A DNA stretch of 64,000 nucleotides from an uncultured Alphaproteobacteria bacterium (GTDB lineage Bacteria > Pseudomonadota > Alphaproteobacteria > Caulobacterales > Caulobacteraceae), in assembly GCA_937920085.1 (NCBI GenBank), contig CALETE010000080.1, positions 1-64,000 of the forward strand. Reading direction: 5' to 3'. Positions 17,586 through 26,495 of this stretch are shown piece by piece. Positions within the stretch are counted from its first letter, which is position 1. Every line of letters starts with the position of its first letter. A model generated the notes under the pieces. It made no database searches. It was not told the DNA's origin and saw only the letters and a program-made list of their open reading frames with translations. The position numbers and the translations under genes are program-made.

Positions 17586-18350
17586 ATGAACCTTAAGGAC
17601 CGCATCATCGTTATCACCGGCGCAGCCAGCGGCATTGGCCGCGCCATGGCCCAAAGATTTGCCAAGGAAGGTGCCAAGCTGATCGTCTGCGCTGACCGCG
17701 ACGAGGCCGGTGCCCAAGCCACAGCGGCCGGGATTGGTGGCGTGGCCTTTAAGGTCGACGTCTCTAGCGAGGACGACATCAAGGGCCTGATCGCGACGGT
17801 CGAGACCGAACATGGCCCCATTGACCTCTTCTGCTCCAATGCCGGGATCGGTGTTGGTGGCGGGGCCGAGACCCCCAATGCCGACTGGCAGAGGATTTGG
17901 GACATCAATGTCATGGCTCACGTCTGGGCGGCCCGTCACCTGGTGCCCCTGATGGCGGCCCGTGGCGGCGGCTACCTGCTGAATACCGCGTCTGCGGCAG
18001 GCCTGTTGTCGCAGATCGGGTCTGCACCCTATGCGGTGACCAAGCACGCCGCTGTCGGCTTGGCTGAATGGCTGGCCATCACCCACGGCGACCAGGGGAT
18101 CAAGGTTTCCGTGCTCTGCCCTCAGGCAGTGCGCACGGCCATGACCGCCGGCAACCCCGATGGCGTTGCCAGCATTGATGGCATGATGGAGCCAGACTTC
18201 CTGGCAGAGGTCGTGGTGAAGTCTATCGAAGCCGAAGACTTCCTCATCCTGCCCCACCCGGAGGTGCTGGATTACATGCGCAACAAGACCAACGATTACG
18301 GCCGCTGGATCGGCGGCATGCGCAAGCTTAATCGGCGGTTCCAGGGCTAG
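17586..18350 (+). CDS. SDR family oxidoreductase
   Basis: Short-chain dehydrogenase of 254 residues. It shows TGAASGIGRAMA near the N-terminus for NAD(P) binding, the SNAGIG strand, Ser in LLNTASAAGLLS and the catalytic YAVTK. A GGGGGGA ribosome-binding site precedes the ATG. The C-terminus (DYMRNKTNDYGRWIGGMRKLNRRFQG) is basic. It is transcribed away from the exported argininosuccinate lyase and its 3' end overlaps a small - strand gene. Substrate unknown. Confidence 0.9.
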   Translation: MNLKDRIIVITGAASGIGRAMAQRFAKEGAKLIVCADRDEAGAQATAAGIGGVAFKVDVSSEDDIKGLIATVETEHGPIDLFCSNAGIGVGGGAETPNADWQRIWDINVMAHVWAARHLVPLMAARGGGYLLNTASAAGLLSQIGSAPYAVTKHAAVGLAEWLAITHGDQGIKVSVLCPQAVRTAMTAGNPDGVASIDGMMEPDFLAEVVVKSIEAEDFLILPHPEVLDYMRNKTNDYGRWIGGMRKLNRRFQG

Positions 18351-18549
18351 GATAGGCCACCCAGCAATTGACCTCTTCCTGATGTTCAAGTCTGGCGGGC
18401 TGTTCTTGGCCCGCCGGGCCGACAAGCATGACCTTGGCACCAGGACGAAGGGCGTCGCCCATGGCCTCGAGACCTTCCAGGGACCTCGGGTGATGCAGCC
18501 AGTAGTCCAGGCGGTCAAACTTTGTGGTCGCGACGAATACACGATGCAT
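18328..18549 (-). CDS. Small hypothetical protein, about 73 residues
   Basis: A - strand frame with strong third-position GC bias overlapping the last 23 nt of the SDR gene. The ATG at 18549 is favoured because AGGA lies about 9 nt upstream; another ATG at 18558 adds three residues. The protein (MHRVFVATTKFDRLDYWLHHPRSL... then LRPGAKVMLVGPAGQEQP) has no signal peptide or membrane segment. I recognise no family. Confidence 0.5.
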   Translation of the reverse strand: MHRVFVATTKFDRLDYWLHHPRSLEGLEAMGDALRPGAKVMLVGPAGQEQPARLEHQEEVNCWVAYPSPGTAD

Positions 18550-18714
18550 GGTGGTCATCCTGCCTGTCCCAAAACGCGCGATTTCTAGTCAGAAACCTGT
18601 CAGAAGCCGGAACGAATCGCCAACCGCTAGAAACAGTGGAGAACATCGGGTCGCCCACAAGGGTTTGTGCGATGTTTCCGGTTTGTCCTCTGGCCAGCCC
18701 TTCCTAAACCGCGG

Positions 18715-20556
18715 CTATCGCCGTGCCGCGATCCAGTCATTGACCCGCCGTTCGAGGACCGGCAGGGGCATGGAGCCGGCACCGACCACCAGGTCATGGA
18801 AACTCCGCAGGTCGAACTTCGGGCCCAACTGCGCTTCTGCCTTGTGACGAAGCTCCATGATCTTGAGCATGCCGATCTTATAGCCGGTCGCTTGGCCCGG
18901 AAGGGTGATGTAGCGACGGACCTCGGACCGGGCTTGGTCCGGCGGGCGGCGGCCCGTCTTCATCATGTAGTCAACGGCCTGATCCTCGGTCCACCCCATG
19001 GCGTGGATACCGGTATCCACAACGAGACGGGCACCACGGAACAACTCGGCATCCAGGCGCATGAAGTCGGCGGCAATGTCTGGATAGACACCCATTTCCT
19101 TGCAGAGCGCCTCGGTATAGAGGGCCCAGCCCTCGTTATAGGCCACATAGCCATAGGACTTACGGAACTTCGGGGCGTCCTTCTGACGGACCTGTATATC
19201 ACCCTGCATGACGTGGCCGGGAATGCCTTCGTGGCACATCAGATTGTAAACGTCCGCCGGGTCATCGGTCTTGCCAAGAAGATGAACATAGACACGCCCT
19301 GGCCGGGCACCGTCGGGGCTGGGTCCACCAGCGTGAGCCGCCCCGCCAGCTACTTCACTGAAGGAAGGCTCGCGAACGACCTCAGCCCGATAGGCGGGCA
19401 ATTGGCCAAACCATTGCGGCAAGAGGGTGCGGGTGTGGGCGATGGTCTCGTTGGCGAGGCGGAGATATGCCGTCCGCGCATCATCGGTCCAGGGGGTCGG
19501 TGGATAGAGCCGTGCCCGCTCTGCGTAATAGGCTTCGCGATCCTTAAAGCCTGCCTCGCGGGCCAGGGCGTCTTGCGCCGCTTCAATGCGGGTGACTTCG
19601 GAGAGCCCCACCTGATGGACCTGGGCGGCCGTCATGTCGGTGGTGGTATTGAGCTTGAGCGCAGCGGCATACCACTCTGCTCCACCCGGCAGGGAGATTG
19701 CGCCGGTGCGGCCGGAGGGGGCCTTGGGCAATTCCCCCTGGGCCCAGGCGATAACCCGCTGATAGGCCGGGGCAAGACCCAGCAAGGATTGACGCGCCTC
19801 GTCCAACAGGGCGGCGGCCTCGGCATCTGTCACCTTGCCGGACGCCTGCAGCTTGCCGACCTTGGCCTTAATGTCAGCCCAAAGGGGGGAGTCCGGACCA
19901 GTGTCGAACGGCGTACCGCTGATCAGGACCTTGCTGCCGGAAATAACCCGCTCGATTTCGAACTTGGGTGCCCTGACGCCCTGAGTGGTGGAGAGGCGGC
20001 TTTGAGCAATCGCGGTGTCCAGCACACTCGGTATGGCCTTCAGACGGGCATTATAGGCATGCGCGTCCGAGGCAGATTGCACCAGGTGGGTGTTGATCAG
20101 GAAGTTGGGTAGCTCGGAATGGACCGAATAGAGGAAGGAATAGAAGGGGGGCTGATACCGACGATACTTATAAGTCAGTTCAGCGCGGTCCAGTTCCTGG
20201 GACCAGATGTCAAAATTGGCCTGAGCGGTCGCCGACAGCTTTGATCGGTCAAATTGCGCCTTCATCTTCGCAACACTATCGCGGCGCCAGGCCAGGCGCT
20301 TCAAAAGGCCGGCGTCACTGATATCGTCCAGGCGATCCTGACCGTCCTTAAGGCCGAGGCGGGTGGCCAATTGCGGACGCAGCTGGACCTCCTGGGCAAA
20401 CTCGCCATCCAGAAAGTCCGTGAAGCGCGCATCCTCTGATAGAGCTGGCGCAGAGGCAACCGCTGGCGCTGTCTCTCGGGCCCAGACGGGCTGCGACCCG
20501 GCCATGAGAAGCGCCGCCACCGACGCGGCCGTGAAGAAAGCAAAGGATTTACGCAT
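18715..20556 (-). CDS. DUF885 family secreted metalloprotein
   Basis: 613 residues with an N-terminal signal peptide (AFFTAASVAALLMAGSQPVWA). The zinc-protease-like motif HEGIPGH places His442, Glu443 and His448 as candidate metal and catalytic residues, and YNEGWALYTEAL supplies the downstream Glu seen in related M32-like folds. DUF885 proteins are putative peptidases or carboxypeptidase-like enzymes whose substrates are mostly unknown. Periplasmic location is inferred from the signal. No close operon partner: 103 nt separate it from the next - strand gene boundary. Confidence 0.9.
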   Translation of the reverse strand: MRKSFAFFTAASVAALLMAGSQPVWARETAPAVASAPALSEDARFTDFLDGEFAQEVQLRPQLATRLGLKDGQDRLDDISDAGLLKRLAWRRDSVAKMKAQFDRSKLSATAQANFDIWSQELDRAELTYKYRRYQPPFYSFLYSVHSELPNFLINTHLVQSASDAHAYNARLKAIPSVLDTAIAQSRLSTTQGVRAPKFEIERVISGSKVLISGTPFDTGPDSPLWADIKAKVGKLQASGKVTDAEAAALLDEARQSLLGLAPAYQRVIAWAQGELPKAPSGRTGAISLPGGAEWYAAALKLNTTTDMTAAQVHQVGLSEVTRIEAAQDALAREAGFKDREAYYAERARLYPPTPWTDDARTAYLRLANETIAHTRTLLPQWFGQLPAYRAEVVREPSFSEVAGGAAHAGGPSPDGARPGRVYVHLLGKTDDPADVYNLMCHEGIPGHVMQGDIQVRQKDAPKFRKSYGYVAYNEGWALYTEALCKEMGVYPDIAADFMRLDAELFRGARLVVDTGIHAMGWTEDQAVDYMMKTGRRPPDQARSEVRRYITLPGQATGYKIGMLKIMELRHKAEAQLGPKFDLRSFHDLVVGAGSMPLPVLERRVNDWIAARR

Positions 20557-20659
20557 AGGAGCCCCGCAAAAATTTCTGCGACTCTAGACAGCCCTGCTGC
20601 CCTGACAAGGCGTCAGATCCCTGGGGCGATGAATTCCTGGCAGGTGCCCTCCTGCGGGC

Positions 20660-21145
20660 CTAAACGACCACCAGGGTTGCCGGGTCCAGGGGTGCTCTGA
20701 GCGGATAGTGGTCACCCAGCCACTGAATGCCGTCCATAGACAGGGCGGTGGACAGGGTCAGGTTCCCAGCTTCATCCTGGCTCATATCTACTAAGTCGAG
20801 GCGGGCGACTTCGGTTCGGTACTTGCGAGACAGCGTATCAGCGACAGAGAGCTTGGCCTCCCCCGCAGTGATCTCAAGGATCGGTTCGGCGAGAAAAACA
20901 TTGAGCATGCCACCGTGGGCCTTGAAGCTAACCTCGCCCTTGAAGGTCGCCCGGCCCTCCAGCTTGCCCTCGGCATTCAAAGAGAGGACCGCCTCATCGA
21001 CGGGAAAGGTAAAACTGCCATCGGGTGTACGCTCAGTCCCACCCGCAATGGTGATCGTGCCGCCGGCCCCCTCCACATAGCCCCGAAAGCTCTGCTTAAC
21101 GCCCCACTGAAGATGGGTGACATTGAGATGGGCTTCAGCGGCCAT
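20660..21145 (-). CDS. Single HtaA-domain protein (possible heme binder)
   Basis: About 161 residues. The ATG at 21145 is chosen because AGGGGA lies 7 nt upstream; a longer frame starts at 21220 without support. The sequence matches the HtaA domain order: LQWGVKQSFRGYV at the start, SFTFPVDEAV, then GEVSFKAHGGMLNVFLAEPILEI. HtaA domains in corynebacterial HtaA/HtaB bind heme through a conserved Tyr and His; Tyr (RGYV) and His (AHGG) are present here. Unlike those, this copy has no signal peptide or anchor, so it would be cytoplasmic. Function is inferred from the domain. Confidence 0.75.
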   Translation of the reverse strand: MAAEAHLNVTHLQWGVKQSFRGYVEGAGGTITIAGGTERTPDGSFTFPVDEAVLSLNAEGKLEGRATFKGEVSFKAHGGMLNVFLAEPILEITAGEAKLSVADTLSRKYRTEVARLDLVDMSQDEAGNLTLSTALSMDGIQWLGDHYPLRAPLDPATLVVV

Positions 21146-21319
21146 TGTGTTTTCCCCTGGTTTCGCCGGGCGGACACCCAGCCGGATTTTCATATGTGGC
21201 ATTTGGACGAAACTGGCCACTTGTCAAAGCCGGTAATCTTATGGACATCGATCCATAATCAGAGGCACCGAACTGAAATAACGTCGGCTTCGGGCAAGGG
21301 GCGATGGGAGAGGGCGGAA

Positions 21320-22414
21320 ATGGCAATGGCAAATAATGAGCGCTATCGCTTGTTAGGCGGGCCCGGATCGCCCTTTTCTTTGAAGATGCGCGCAGCGCTG
21401 CGCTATCGACACATTCCCCATGCCTGGGTCGTGCCCCAGGGCTATCTTGCCGACAGCCCCGAACTGAAGGCAGCGGCCAAGGGCATTATCCCGGTCATGC
21501 AAATTCCGGAGGGCGATTATTGGGCCGACACCACCCCGATGATCCTGGCACTTGAAACGCGGCACCCAGAGGCACGCAGCCTGCTGCCCGACAACCCAAC
21601 TGACCGATTTCTATCCCTCTTGATCGAAGACTTTGCCGACGAATGGCTGGTCCTGCCGTTTTTCGACTATCGTTGGGATGAAGAGATTGATCAGGCCTTC
21701 TGCTCTCGCCGTCAAATGGCTGGATGGCTCGGTGCCATGCCAGCCGCCCAGTTCGACGACATTGTCGCCAGGTTCCGTCACCGACAGACAGGGGTGCTTT
21801 CTAAGATGGGCGATCGAGAGCTCAACCGCCCCCTCCTGCGGTCCACCTATCCCGAAGTGCTTGAAGCTGTCGAAGCTCAACTTGAGGTCAGCCGCTACTT
21901 CTTCGGCGGACGCCCCTCTATAGGGGATATTGGCCTCTATGCTCAGCTCTTCCAATGCGCCATTGACCCCACAGCCTCAGGCATTATGCGCAGCCAGGCG
22001 GTCCGAACCTTCCAATGGGTTCATGACCTTGATGACGCCTCTGGCATTGAAGGCGAATGGCGCGACCCCGCCTCTCCCCTCGGCGCAGGCGTGGAGAAGC
22101 TGCTCCTACTGATCGGTGAGATTTATCTGCCCTATTTAATTGCGAATGCCGCTGCCGTAATCGCCGAGGAAGGATCTGTGTCTATCCAGGTCCGGGACAT
22201 GCCGTTTGTGGCCAGGACTAACCCCTACAAGGCGCGGTGCTTGGGTGCCCTCAAGGTCGCCTTGGCTGACGCCATCGACGCGGGTGCCCCCGACTTAGAA
22301 GCGATCCTAAAGCGTTTCTCGTGCTGGGACTCGCTGCAGCTGGCACCGGGGGAAAGGCAGACCATCACGCCGATCTTACCAACCGATACTGGAAAACGCG
22401 CAGCCGTCGGTTAG
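21320..22414 (+). CDS. Glutathione S-transferase-like protein, long form
   Basis: About 364 residues from the ATG at 21320, which follows GGGAGAGGG; an open frame extends upstream to 20915 but runs antisense to the HtaA gene. An N-terminal thioredoxin-like GST domain (YRLLGGPGSPFSLKMRAALRYR; PVMQIPEGDYWADTTPMI) is followed by a helical domain (YFFGGRPSIGDIGLYAQLF) and the same long C-terminal extension (IGEIYLPYLIANAAAV) as the protein at 801-1871, so the two are paralogues. It converges with trhO and the two stops overlap by 4 nt. Enzyme activity unknown. Confidence 0.85.
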   Translation: MAMANNERYRLLGGPGSPFSLKMRAALRYRHIPHAWVVPQGYLADSPELKAAAKGIIPVMQIPEGDYWADTTPMILALETRHPEARSLLPDNPTDRFLSLLIEDFADEWLVLPFFDYRWDEEIDQAFCSRRQMAGWLGAMPAAQFDDIVARFRHRQTGVLSKMGDRELNRPLLRSTYPEVLEAVEAQLEVSRYFFGGRPSIGDIGLYAQLFQCAIDPTASGIMRSQAVRTFQWVHDLDDASGIEGEWRDPASPLGAGVEKLLLLIGEIYLPYLIANAAAVIAEEGSVSIQVRDMPFVARTNPYKARCLGALKVALADAIDAGAPDLEAILKRFSCWDSLQLAPGERQTITPILPTDTGKRAAVG

Positions 22415-23367
22415 GCCCGCGACTTCGGCTTCAGTTGAGCGCCAAGGTGAGTATCGCCACGGGTCATGGCCAACTTCACCTGATGCTGGCGTTCTTTGTA
22501 GGACGCCTGCTGGCTAGAATCACGCTGGCCATGACAGGCTGGACAACTGACCCCCTCTTCATAGTGATCTGATGCTTTGTCGTCTGGCGTGAGGGGCATG
22601 CGGCATGCATGACACAGACTGTGAGTCCCAAGCTGAAGGCCATGGCCGACAGCGACACGCTGATCAAACACAAAACACTCGCCCTGCCAGAGGCTCTGCG
22701 CCTGTGGCGTGGTCTCGAGATACTTCAGAATTCCCCCGTCCAGATGGTAGACCGCATCAAGGCCTTCGGACTTCAGGAAGGCGGTAGACTTCTCGCAGCG
22801 AATACCGCCGGTGCAGAACATGGCAATCTTGGGTGATGGTCGACCTGCGAGCAGAGCCTCCCGGTGGGTGCGGAACCACTCTGGAAACTCACGGAAGGAC
22901 GATGTCCCTGGGTCAATGGCCCCCGCAAAGGTGCCGATCTTGACCTCATAGGCATTGCGCGTGTCGATGAGAATGGTGTTGGGGTCGCTGATCAGGGCAT
23001 TCCAATCTGCCGGTGCCACATACTGGCCCACATCCTGGAGGGGATTAATATCGGGCTGGCCCATGGTGACGATCTCGCGCTTGAGACGAACCTTCATCCG
23101 ATAAAAGGGCGGGGTCTCAGCGCCTGAAAACTTGACCGATAAACGGTTGAAGCCAGGAAGGTTGCCGATGTGCGCCACCACCGCAGCAACCCCTTCGGGA
23201 GATCCCGCTATGGTGCCATTGAGCCCTTCCTTGGCCACAAGAAGCGTCCCCGATATCTGCTGATCAGCGCAGACTGCTATGAGGTCACGGCGGAGGGCAG
23301 CGCAGTCGGCAATCTGCAAGAACTGATAGAGTGCTGCGACGCGGATCGGCAGGGAGAGGTCGGTCAT
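22411..23367 (-). CDS. trhO: tRNA uridine(34) hydroxylase TrhO (rhodanese-like)
   Basis: Rhodanese-superfamily enzyme of 318 residues that makes 5-hydroxyuridine at tRNA position 34. It has the N-terminal acylphosphatase-like domain (GTLLVAKEGLNGTIAG), the rhodanese domain with the active-site Cys185 in FCTGGIRCEKS, and a C-terminal Cys-rich region (CHACRMPL, CPACH) seen in the family. The length is normal. It lies 74 nt downstream of the phytanoyl-CoA dioxygenase operon on the same strand but is a housekeeping-type gene. Confidence 0.93.
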   Translation of the reverse strand: MTDLSLPIRVAALYQFLQIADCAALRRDLIAVCADQQISGTLLVAKEGLNGTIAGSPEGVAAVVAHIGNLPGFNRLSVKFSGAETPPFYRMKVRLKREIVTMGQPDINPLQDVGQYVAPADWNALISDPNTILIDTRNAYEVKIGTFAGAIDPGTSSFREFPEWFRTHREALLAGRPSPKIAMFCTGGIRCEKSTAFLKSEGLDAVYHLDGGILKYLETTPQAQSLWQGECFVFDQRVAVGHGLQLGTHSLCHACRMPLTPDDKASDHYEEGVSCPACHGQRDSSQQASYKERQHQVKLAMTRGDTHLGAQLKPKSRA

Positions 23368-23441
23368 GACGCCCCGTGATGCGGCTATGAAGGCGTCTGA
23401 TCAACCGATTAATCACCAAAACGGATCAGAGACTCCACGAT

Positions 23442-24236
23442 CTAGGGTGCGTTTAGAAATGCAATGACCGCCTCTAGATAACCTTCAAAGTTTTCCCGCC
23501 GGGTATTGTGCCCCGCTCCGGTGATCTCAACAGTCGTAAGATGGCCATTCAGCGCTCTGGCCTCAATGGCAATCTCAGGCGAAACGAGGCTGCCAAGCTT
23601 GGCCTCCCCATGGACGATGAGGGTCGGCACTTTGATCTTCGCGACGGTATCCTGCCAGGCCCGGGCGAAGACCGGCATGGCATTCCTGTCGACCTGGGTT
23701 TTGGCATCAATCCAGGCTGGGAACTCATCTTCTTGCCAAGTCGGGTGATGCTTGTGGCCCAAGGCCAAGAGGTCGGCACGAGACATGCCGCTATAGGCTT
23801 CGACCTGCCGTCGAAATCCGGCTCGTCGCCGTTCTAGGGTTGGTGCGTCTAAGGGGGGCATGAAAGCCGGATCCTCGAGTATCACCTTTGAGGGCCCCTC
23901 AGGACAGCTGGCGGCATAATCTGCAGCGGCCCGGGCACCGACCGAGTGTCCCAAGACAAGGGGTGCCTCCAGGCCAAGCTGGTCTATGGCCTCGGCTATG
24001 TCCCGACCGGGGTCAAAGGCCTGTCCGTCGATGATCGGCGAGCTTTCCCCATGCCCCCTGGCGTCGAGCATGATGACATCGAAGTCTGCGGCCAGGGTTT
24101 TCGCAAGCCGCGACCAACACAGGCCATTGTCAGTTAGACCATGAGATAAGACCACGGACGGTCCTGGGCCTTCGGTTCTATGATAGGCGAGATAGCCCTC
24201 GGAAATCTCTACTAAGCCCGTGGTCCAAGTCACCAT
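23442..24236 (-). CDS. Alpha/beta hydrolase
   Basis: Serine hydrolase of 264 residues. The oxyanion SHGLTDNG (31-38), LDARGHGES (58-66), the nucleophile elbow GHSVG with Ser98 and a late catalytic His in TGAGHNTRRENF are all visible. No signal peptide. Its start overlaps the stop of the aldo/keto reductase gene by 7 nt, so it is part of a three-gene operon with that gene and the dioxygenase. Substrate unknown. Confidence 0.88.
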   Translation of the reverse strand: MVTWTTGLVEISEGYLAYHRTEGPGPSVVLSHGLTDNGLCWSRLAKTLAADFDVIMLDARGHGESSPIIDGQAFDPGRDIAEAIDQLGLEAPLVLGHSVGARAAADYAASCPEGPSKVILEDPAFMPPLDAPTLERRRAGFRRQVEAYSGMSRADLLALGHKHHPTWQEDEFPAWIDAKTQVDRNAMPVFARAWQDTVAKIKVPTLIVHGEAKLGSLVSPEIAIEARALNGHLTTVEITGAGHNTRRENFEGYLEAVIAFLNAP

Positions 24237-25195
24237 GCATAAGCTTCAGGGGCTGGACCGCAGGCCGGGAAAATCTCGTCGAGCCGGTGAAGCTGGCCTT
24301 CCTCTAAATGGAGCCCAACGGCGGGCAAGGCCGAAGTGAATTGGTCCAAGGTGCGCGGCCCGATAATGACCGAGGTCATGGCCTTCTGGTGCAGGAGCCA
24401 GGCAAGCGACACGACGCTGGGCGCCTGGTCCATGGACAGACAAAAGGCTTCAAACGCGTCCAATTGGGTTGAGCGGGCTGCGGTCGCTCGGGCCATGTGC
24501 TCAGCACCGCGCCGACCGCGTCCATCTAGCGTCGGGCCTGCCAGCAGACCTCCGGCCAGGGGGCTCCAGGCAATCACCCCAACGCCATAGGCCTCACAGG
24601 CCGGAAGGACCTCAAGCTCAAGGCGACGCTCCACAAGGTTGTAGAGGCTTTGTTCTGAAATCAGACCAAGCTGGTGCCTGGCCATAGCCTGCTCATTAGC
24701 CTGGGCAATTTTCCAACCCGGGAAGTTGCTTGATCCCACATAGGTGATCTTGCCTTGGGCCCGGAGGCGATCCATGGCCTGCCAAATCTCGTCCATGGGT
24801 GCGAGCCGATCGATGTGATGCATCTGATAGAGATCAATGTGGTCAACCTGCAGCCGTTTCAGGCTGGCATCGCAGGCCATTTGTATATGGCGCGCCGAAA
24901 GGCCCCGATCATTGACGTCCTCCGACATGGGCTCATGGACCTTTGTCGCCAGGACGATGCGGTCGCGACGGGCCTTATCCTGCATAAGCCATTGCCCAAG
25001 CAGGGTTTCAGTGGCTCCCACCCCAAGATGGCCACCATATTGATTGGCGGTGTCGATAAAATTGACCCCAGCGTCCACGGCGGCATCAAGGATTGCGAAG
25101 GACTCTTCCGTCGAGGTCTGCGGCCCAAAATTCATGGTGCCGAGGCAAATTTCGCTGACCTTAAGGGCTGATCGACCCAGTTGACGATACTTCAC
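24230..25195 (-). CDS. Aldo/keto reductase
   Basis: NADPH-dependent carbonyl reductase, 321 residues, of the YajO/general-stress Gsp69 style. Catalytic tetrad residues are visible: Asp in FIDTANQYGG with the Tyr of NQYGG, Lys in LATKVHEP and His in LYQMHHID. The C-terminal cofactor-binding segment IIGPRTLDQFTSAL is present. It is separated by 22 nt from the upstream dioxygenase gene and overlaps the downstream hydrolase gene, indicating an operon. Confidence 0.92.
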   Translation of the reverse strand: MKYRQLGRSALKVSEICLGTMNFGPQTSTEESFAILDAAVDAGVNFIDTANQYGGHLGVGATETLLGQWLMQDKARRDRIVLATKVHEPMSEDVNDRGLSARHIQMACDASLKRLQVDHIDLYQMHHIDRLAPMDEIWQAMDRLRAQGKITYVGSSNFPGWKIAQANEQAMARHQLGLISEQSLYNLVERRLELEVLPACEAYGVGVIAWSPLAGGLLAGPTLDGRGRRGAEHMARATAARSTQLDAFEAFCLSMDQAPSVVSLAWLLHQKAMTSVIIGPRTLDQFTSALPAVGLHLEEGQLHRLDEIFPACGPAPEAYAW

Positions 25196-25217
25196 GAGAG
25201 TCCTTTCAAGGTCCGAT

Positions 25218-26174
25218 CTATGGCGCGCGCAGAGTGGGGCCAGTCACAAGGGTTTGCCCTGAATCGGCCACGCAATGACGCACCAATCGCTGCGCATGTT
25301 CGGAGAGTTTCTTGAAATCGGTATATGAGATACCGGGCACAATAGGCTCCCGGAACCAGGGGGCGTAGAATTCAAGATTGGGGATCGAGCGCGCCGCCTG
25401 CGATATGTTCGGCGTACCTCCATGCCAGGCGCGGACATCCCGCACCATAATGGCTCCGGCCGGTGCTGGACACACAGTGCTCAGACGCATCCATTCCGGC
25501 TCTTCAGCTAGGGTCGGGATCGGCGTGCGGGAATGTTGGGTTCCAGGAATTTGGCGGGTTGGACCATTCAGCTGCGTCACCTCCTGGGGTAGGAAGTTCA
25601 CACAAACATAGGGGCACGGCAGGTCCCGAATCGTGAGCTGGCGGCGGGGGTCAAAGAAAGCGCTGAAGGGCGTCTTGGTATCGTCGCGCCAATCCTGAAC
25701 ATCGGAATGTAGGGGTTGATACCCGATGGCTCCGGGCAGGCAAAAATCGCCGCTGGCAGCCCGCAGGACGTAGTTTGACGACTGAAAGATCGCTGTCACC
25801 ACCTCAGTAACCACGGGAATATCCAAAAGCATTTGCCACTCTGGGCGATGCAACTGGCTGCGGGTCAGGCTGGAACCCCCAAAGGAATACCGATGAGATC
25901 CGCGATTGCCCTTGCGCCCTTCATCTAGGGCAAGGATTTCCGTCATGACTTCATGACAGCCCTGAGCAAGGAAATCGGTCTGTTCGCTGTTCAATGCATT
26001 GGCAATGACCACAAAGCCATCGCGGCGGAAAATGTCCGCCGCATGCTGAACATCGGTCGGTTCCAGTATATCCAGTCCCTTGATGCCGTTATTGGCTTCA
26101 AGATGGGCCCGAAGCGCCACGATGTCTGGATCATCTGCCCACGCAAGCAATCTATCGTCCATCGCCTTTTCCAT
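25218..26174 (-). CDS. Phytanoyl-CoA dioxygenase family protein
   Basis: Fe(II)/2-oxoglutarate oxygenase, 318 residues. The iron-binding facial triad is seen as HSD in PLHSDVQDW and the distal His in VRAWHGGTPN; an Arg for 2-oxoglutarate lies shortly after (QAARS). GFVVIANALNSEQTDFL is the usual N-terminal strand of the family. First gene of the operon with the aldo/keto reductase and hydrolase. The start could be the Met at residue 5. Substrate unknown, probably a small acid or CoA ester. Confidence 0.88.
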   Translation of the reverse strand: MEKAMDDRLLAWADDPDIVALRAHLEANNGIKGLDILEPTDVQHAADIFRRDGFVVIANALNSEQTDFLAQGCHEVMTEILALDEGRKGNRGSHRYSFGGSSLTRSQLHRPEWQMLLDIPVVTEVVTAIFQSSNYVLRAASGDFCLPGAIGYQPLHSDVQDWRDDTKTPFSAFFDPRRQLTIRDLPCPYVCVNFLPQEVTQLNGPTRQIPGTQHSRTPIPTLAEEPEWMRLSTVCPAPAGAIMVRDVRAWHGGTPNISQAARSIPNLEFYAPWFREPIVPGISYTDFKKLSEHAQRLVRHCVADSGQTLVTGPTLRAP

Positions 26175-26495
26175 TTGGCACCCACCCCGAGCCTTCAGCC
26201 AATGGACCCTCTATTGTATAATTCGTCAATAGTTGGATAGTGGCCGCTGGGTTGCCTTTCCGCGAGGACCATCTCGGTCTCCGATCGGCGAATATCTGCC
26301 AAGCTAAGCTCATCGCTGGTGCCCATAAGGTGTTGGGTCTGTGTTATCGACGCGGGCTTTCAATGCGGTTATAGCCGGACTGGACGCAGGGCTTCGGGCG
26401 TTTCTGGAAACGCCTAACGAGACCTAAAGGTCGGGTGGGATTATCCAGCCGGCCCCTGTTACTGGAACCGAATGAGCTCACGATAGAGGCCGCCA
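26175..26495. promoter_or_regulatory. Divergent region with two inverted repeats
   Basis: 321 nt between the divergent dioxygenase and nitroreductase genes, no convincing gene. GGCGTTTC (26397-26404) and GAAACGCC (26407-26414) are a perfect 8-bp inverted repeat around TG, and GACCT (26421-26425) with AGGTC (26428-26432) follows 6 nt later. Both lie 64-100 nt upstream of the nitroreductase start and could be operator sites; no regulator gene adjoins. Confidence 0.45.

Noticed and set aside
17544..18542. Long - strand open frame of 332 codons
   Set aside because: Antisense to the SDR gene at 17586-18350, which has a clear catalytic motif and ribosome-binding site.
18667..20112. Long + strand open frame of 481 codons
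   Set aside because: It lies antisense to the well-supported DUF885 gene; the translation lacks domain features and reflects high GC.
20915..21319. N-terminal extension of the second GST-like gene
   Set aside because: It runs antisense to the HtaA gene, and the GST fold begins only after the ATG at 21320, which has a good ribosome-binding site.
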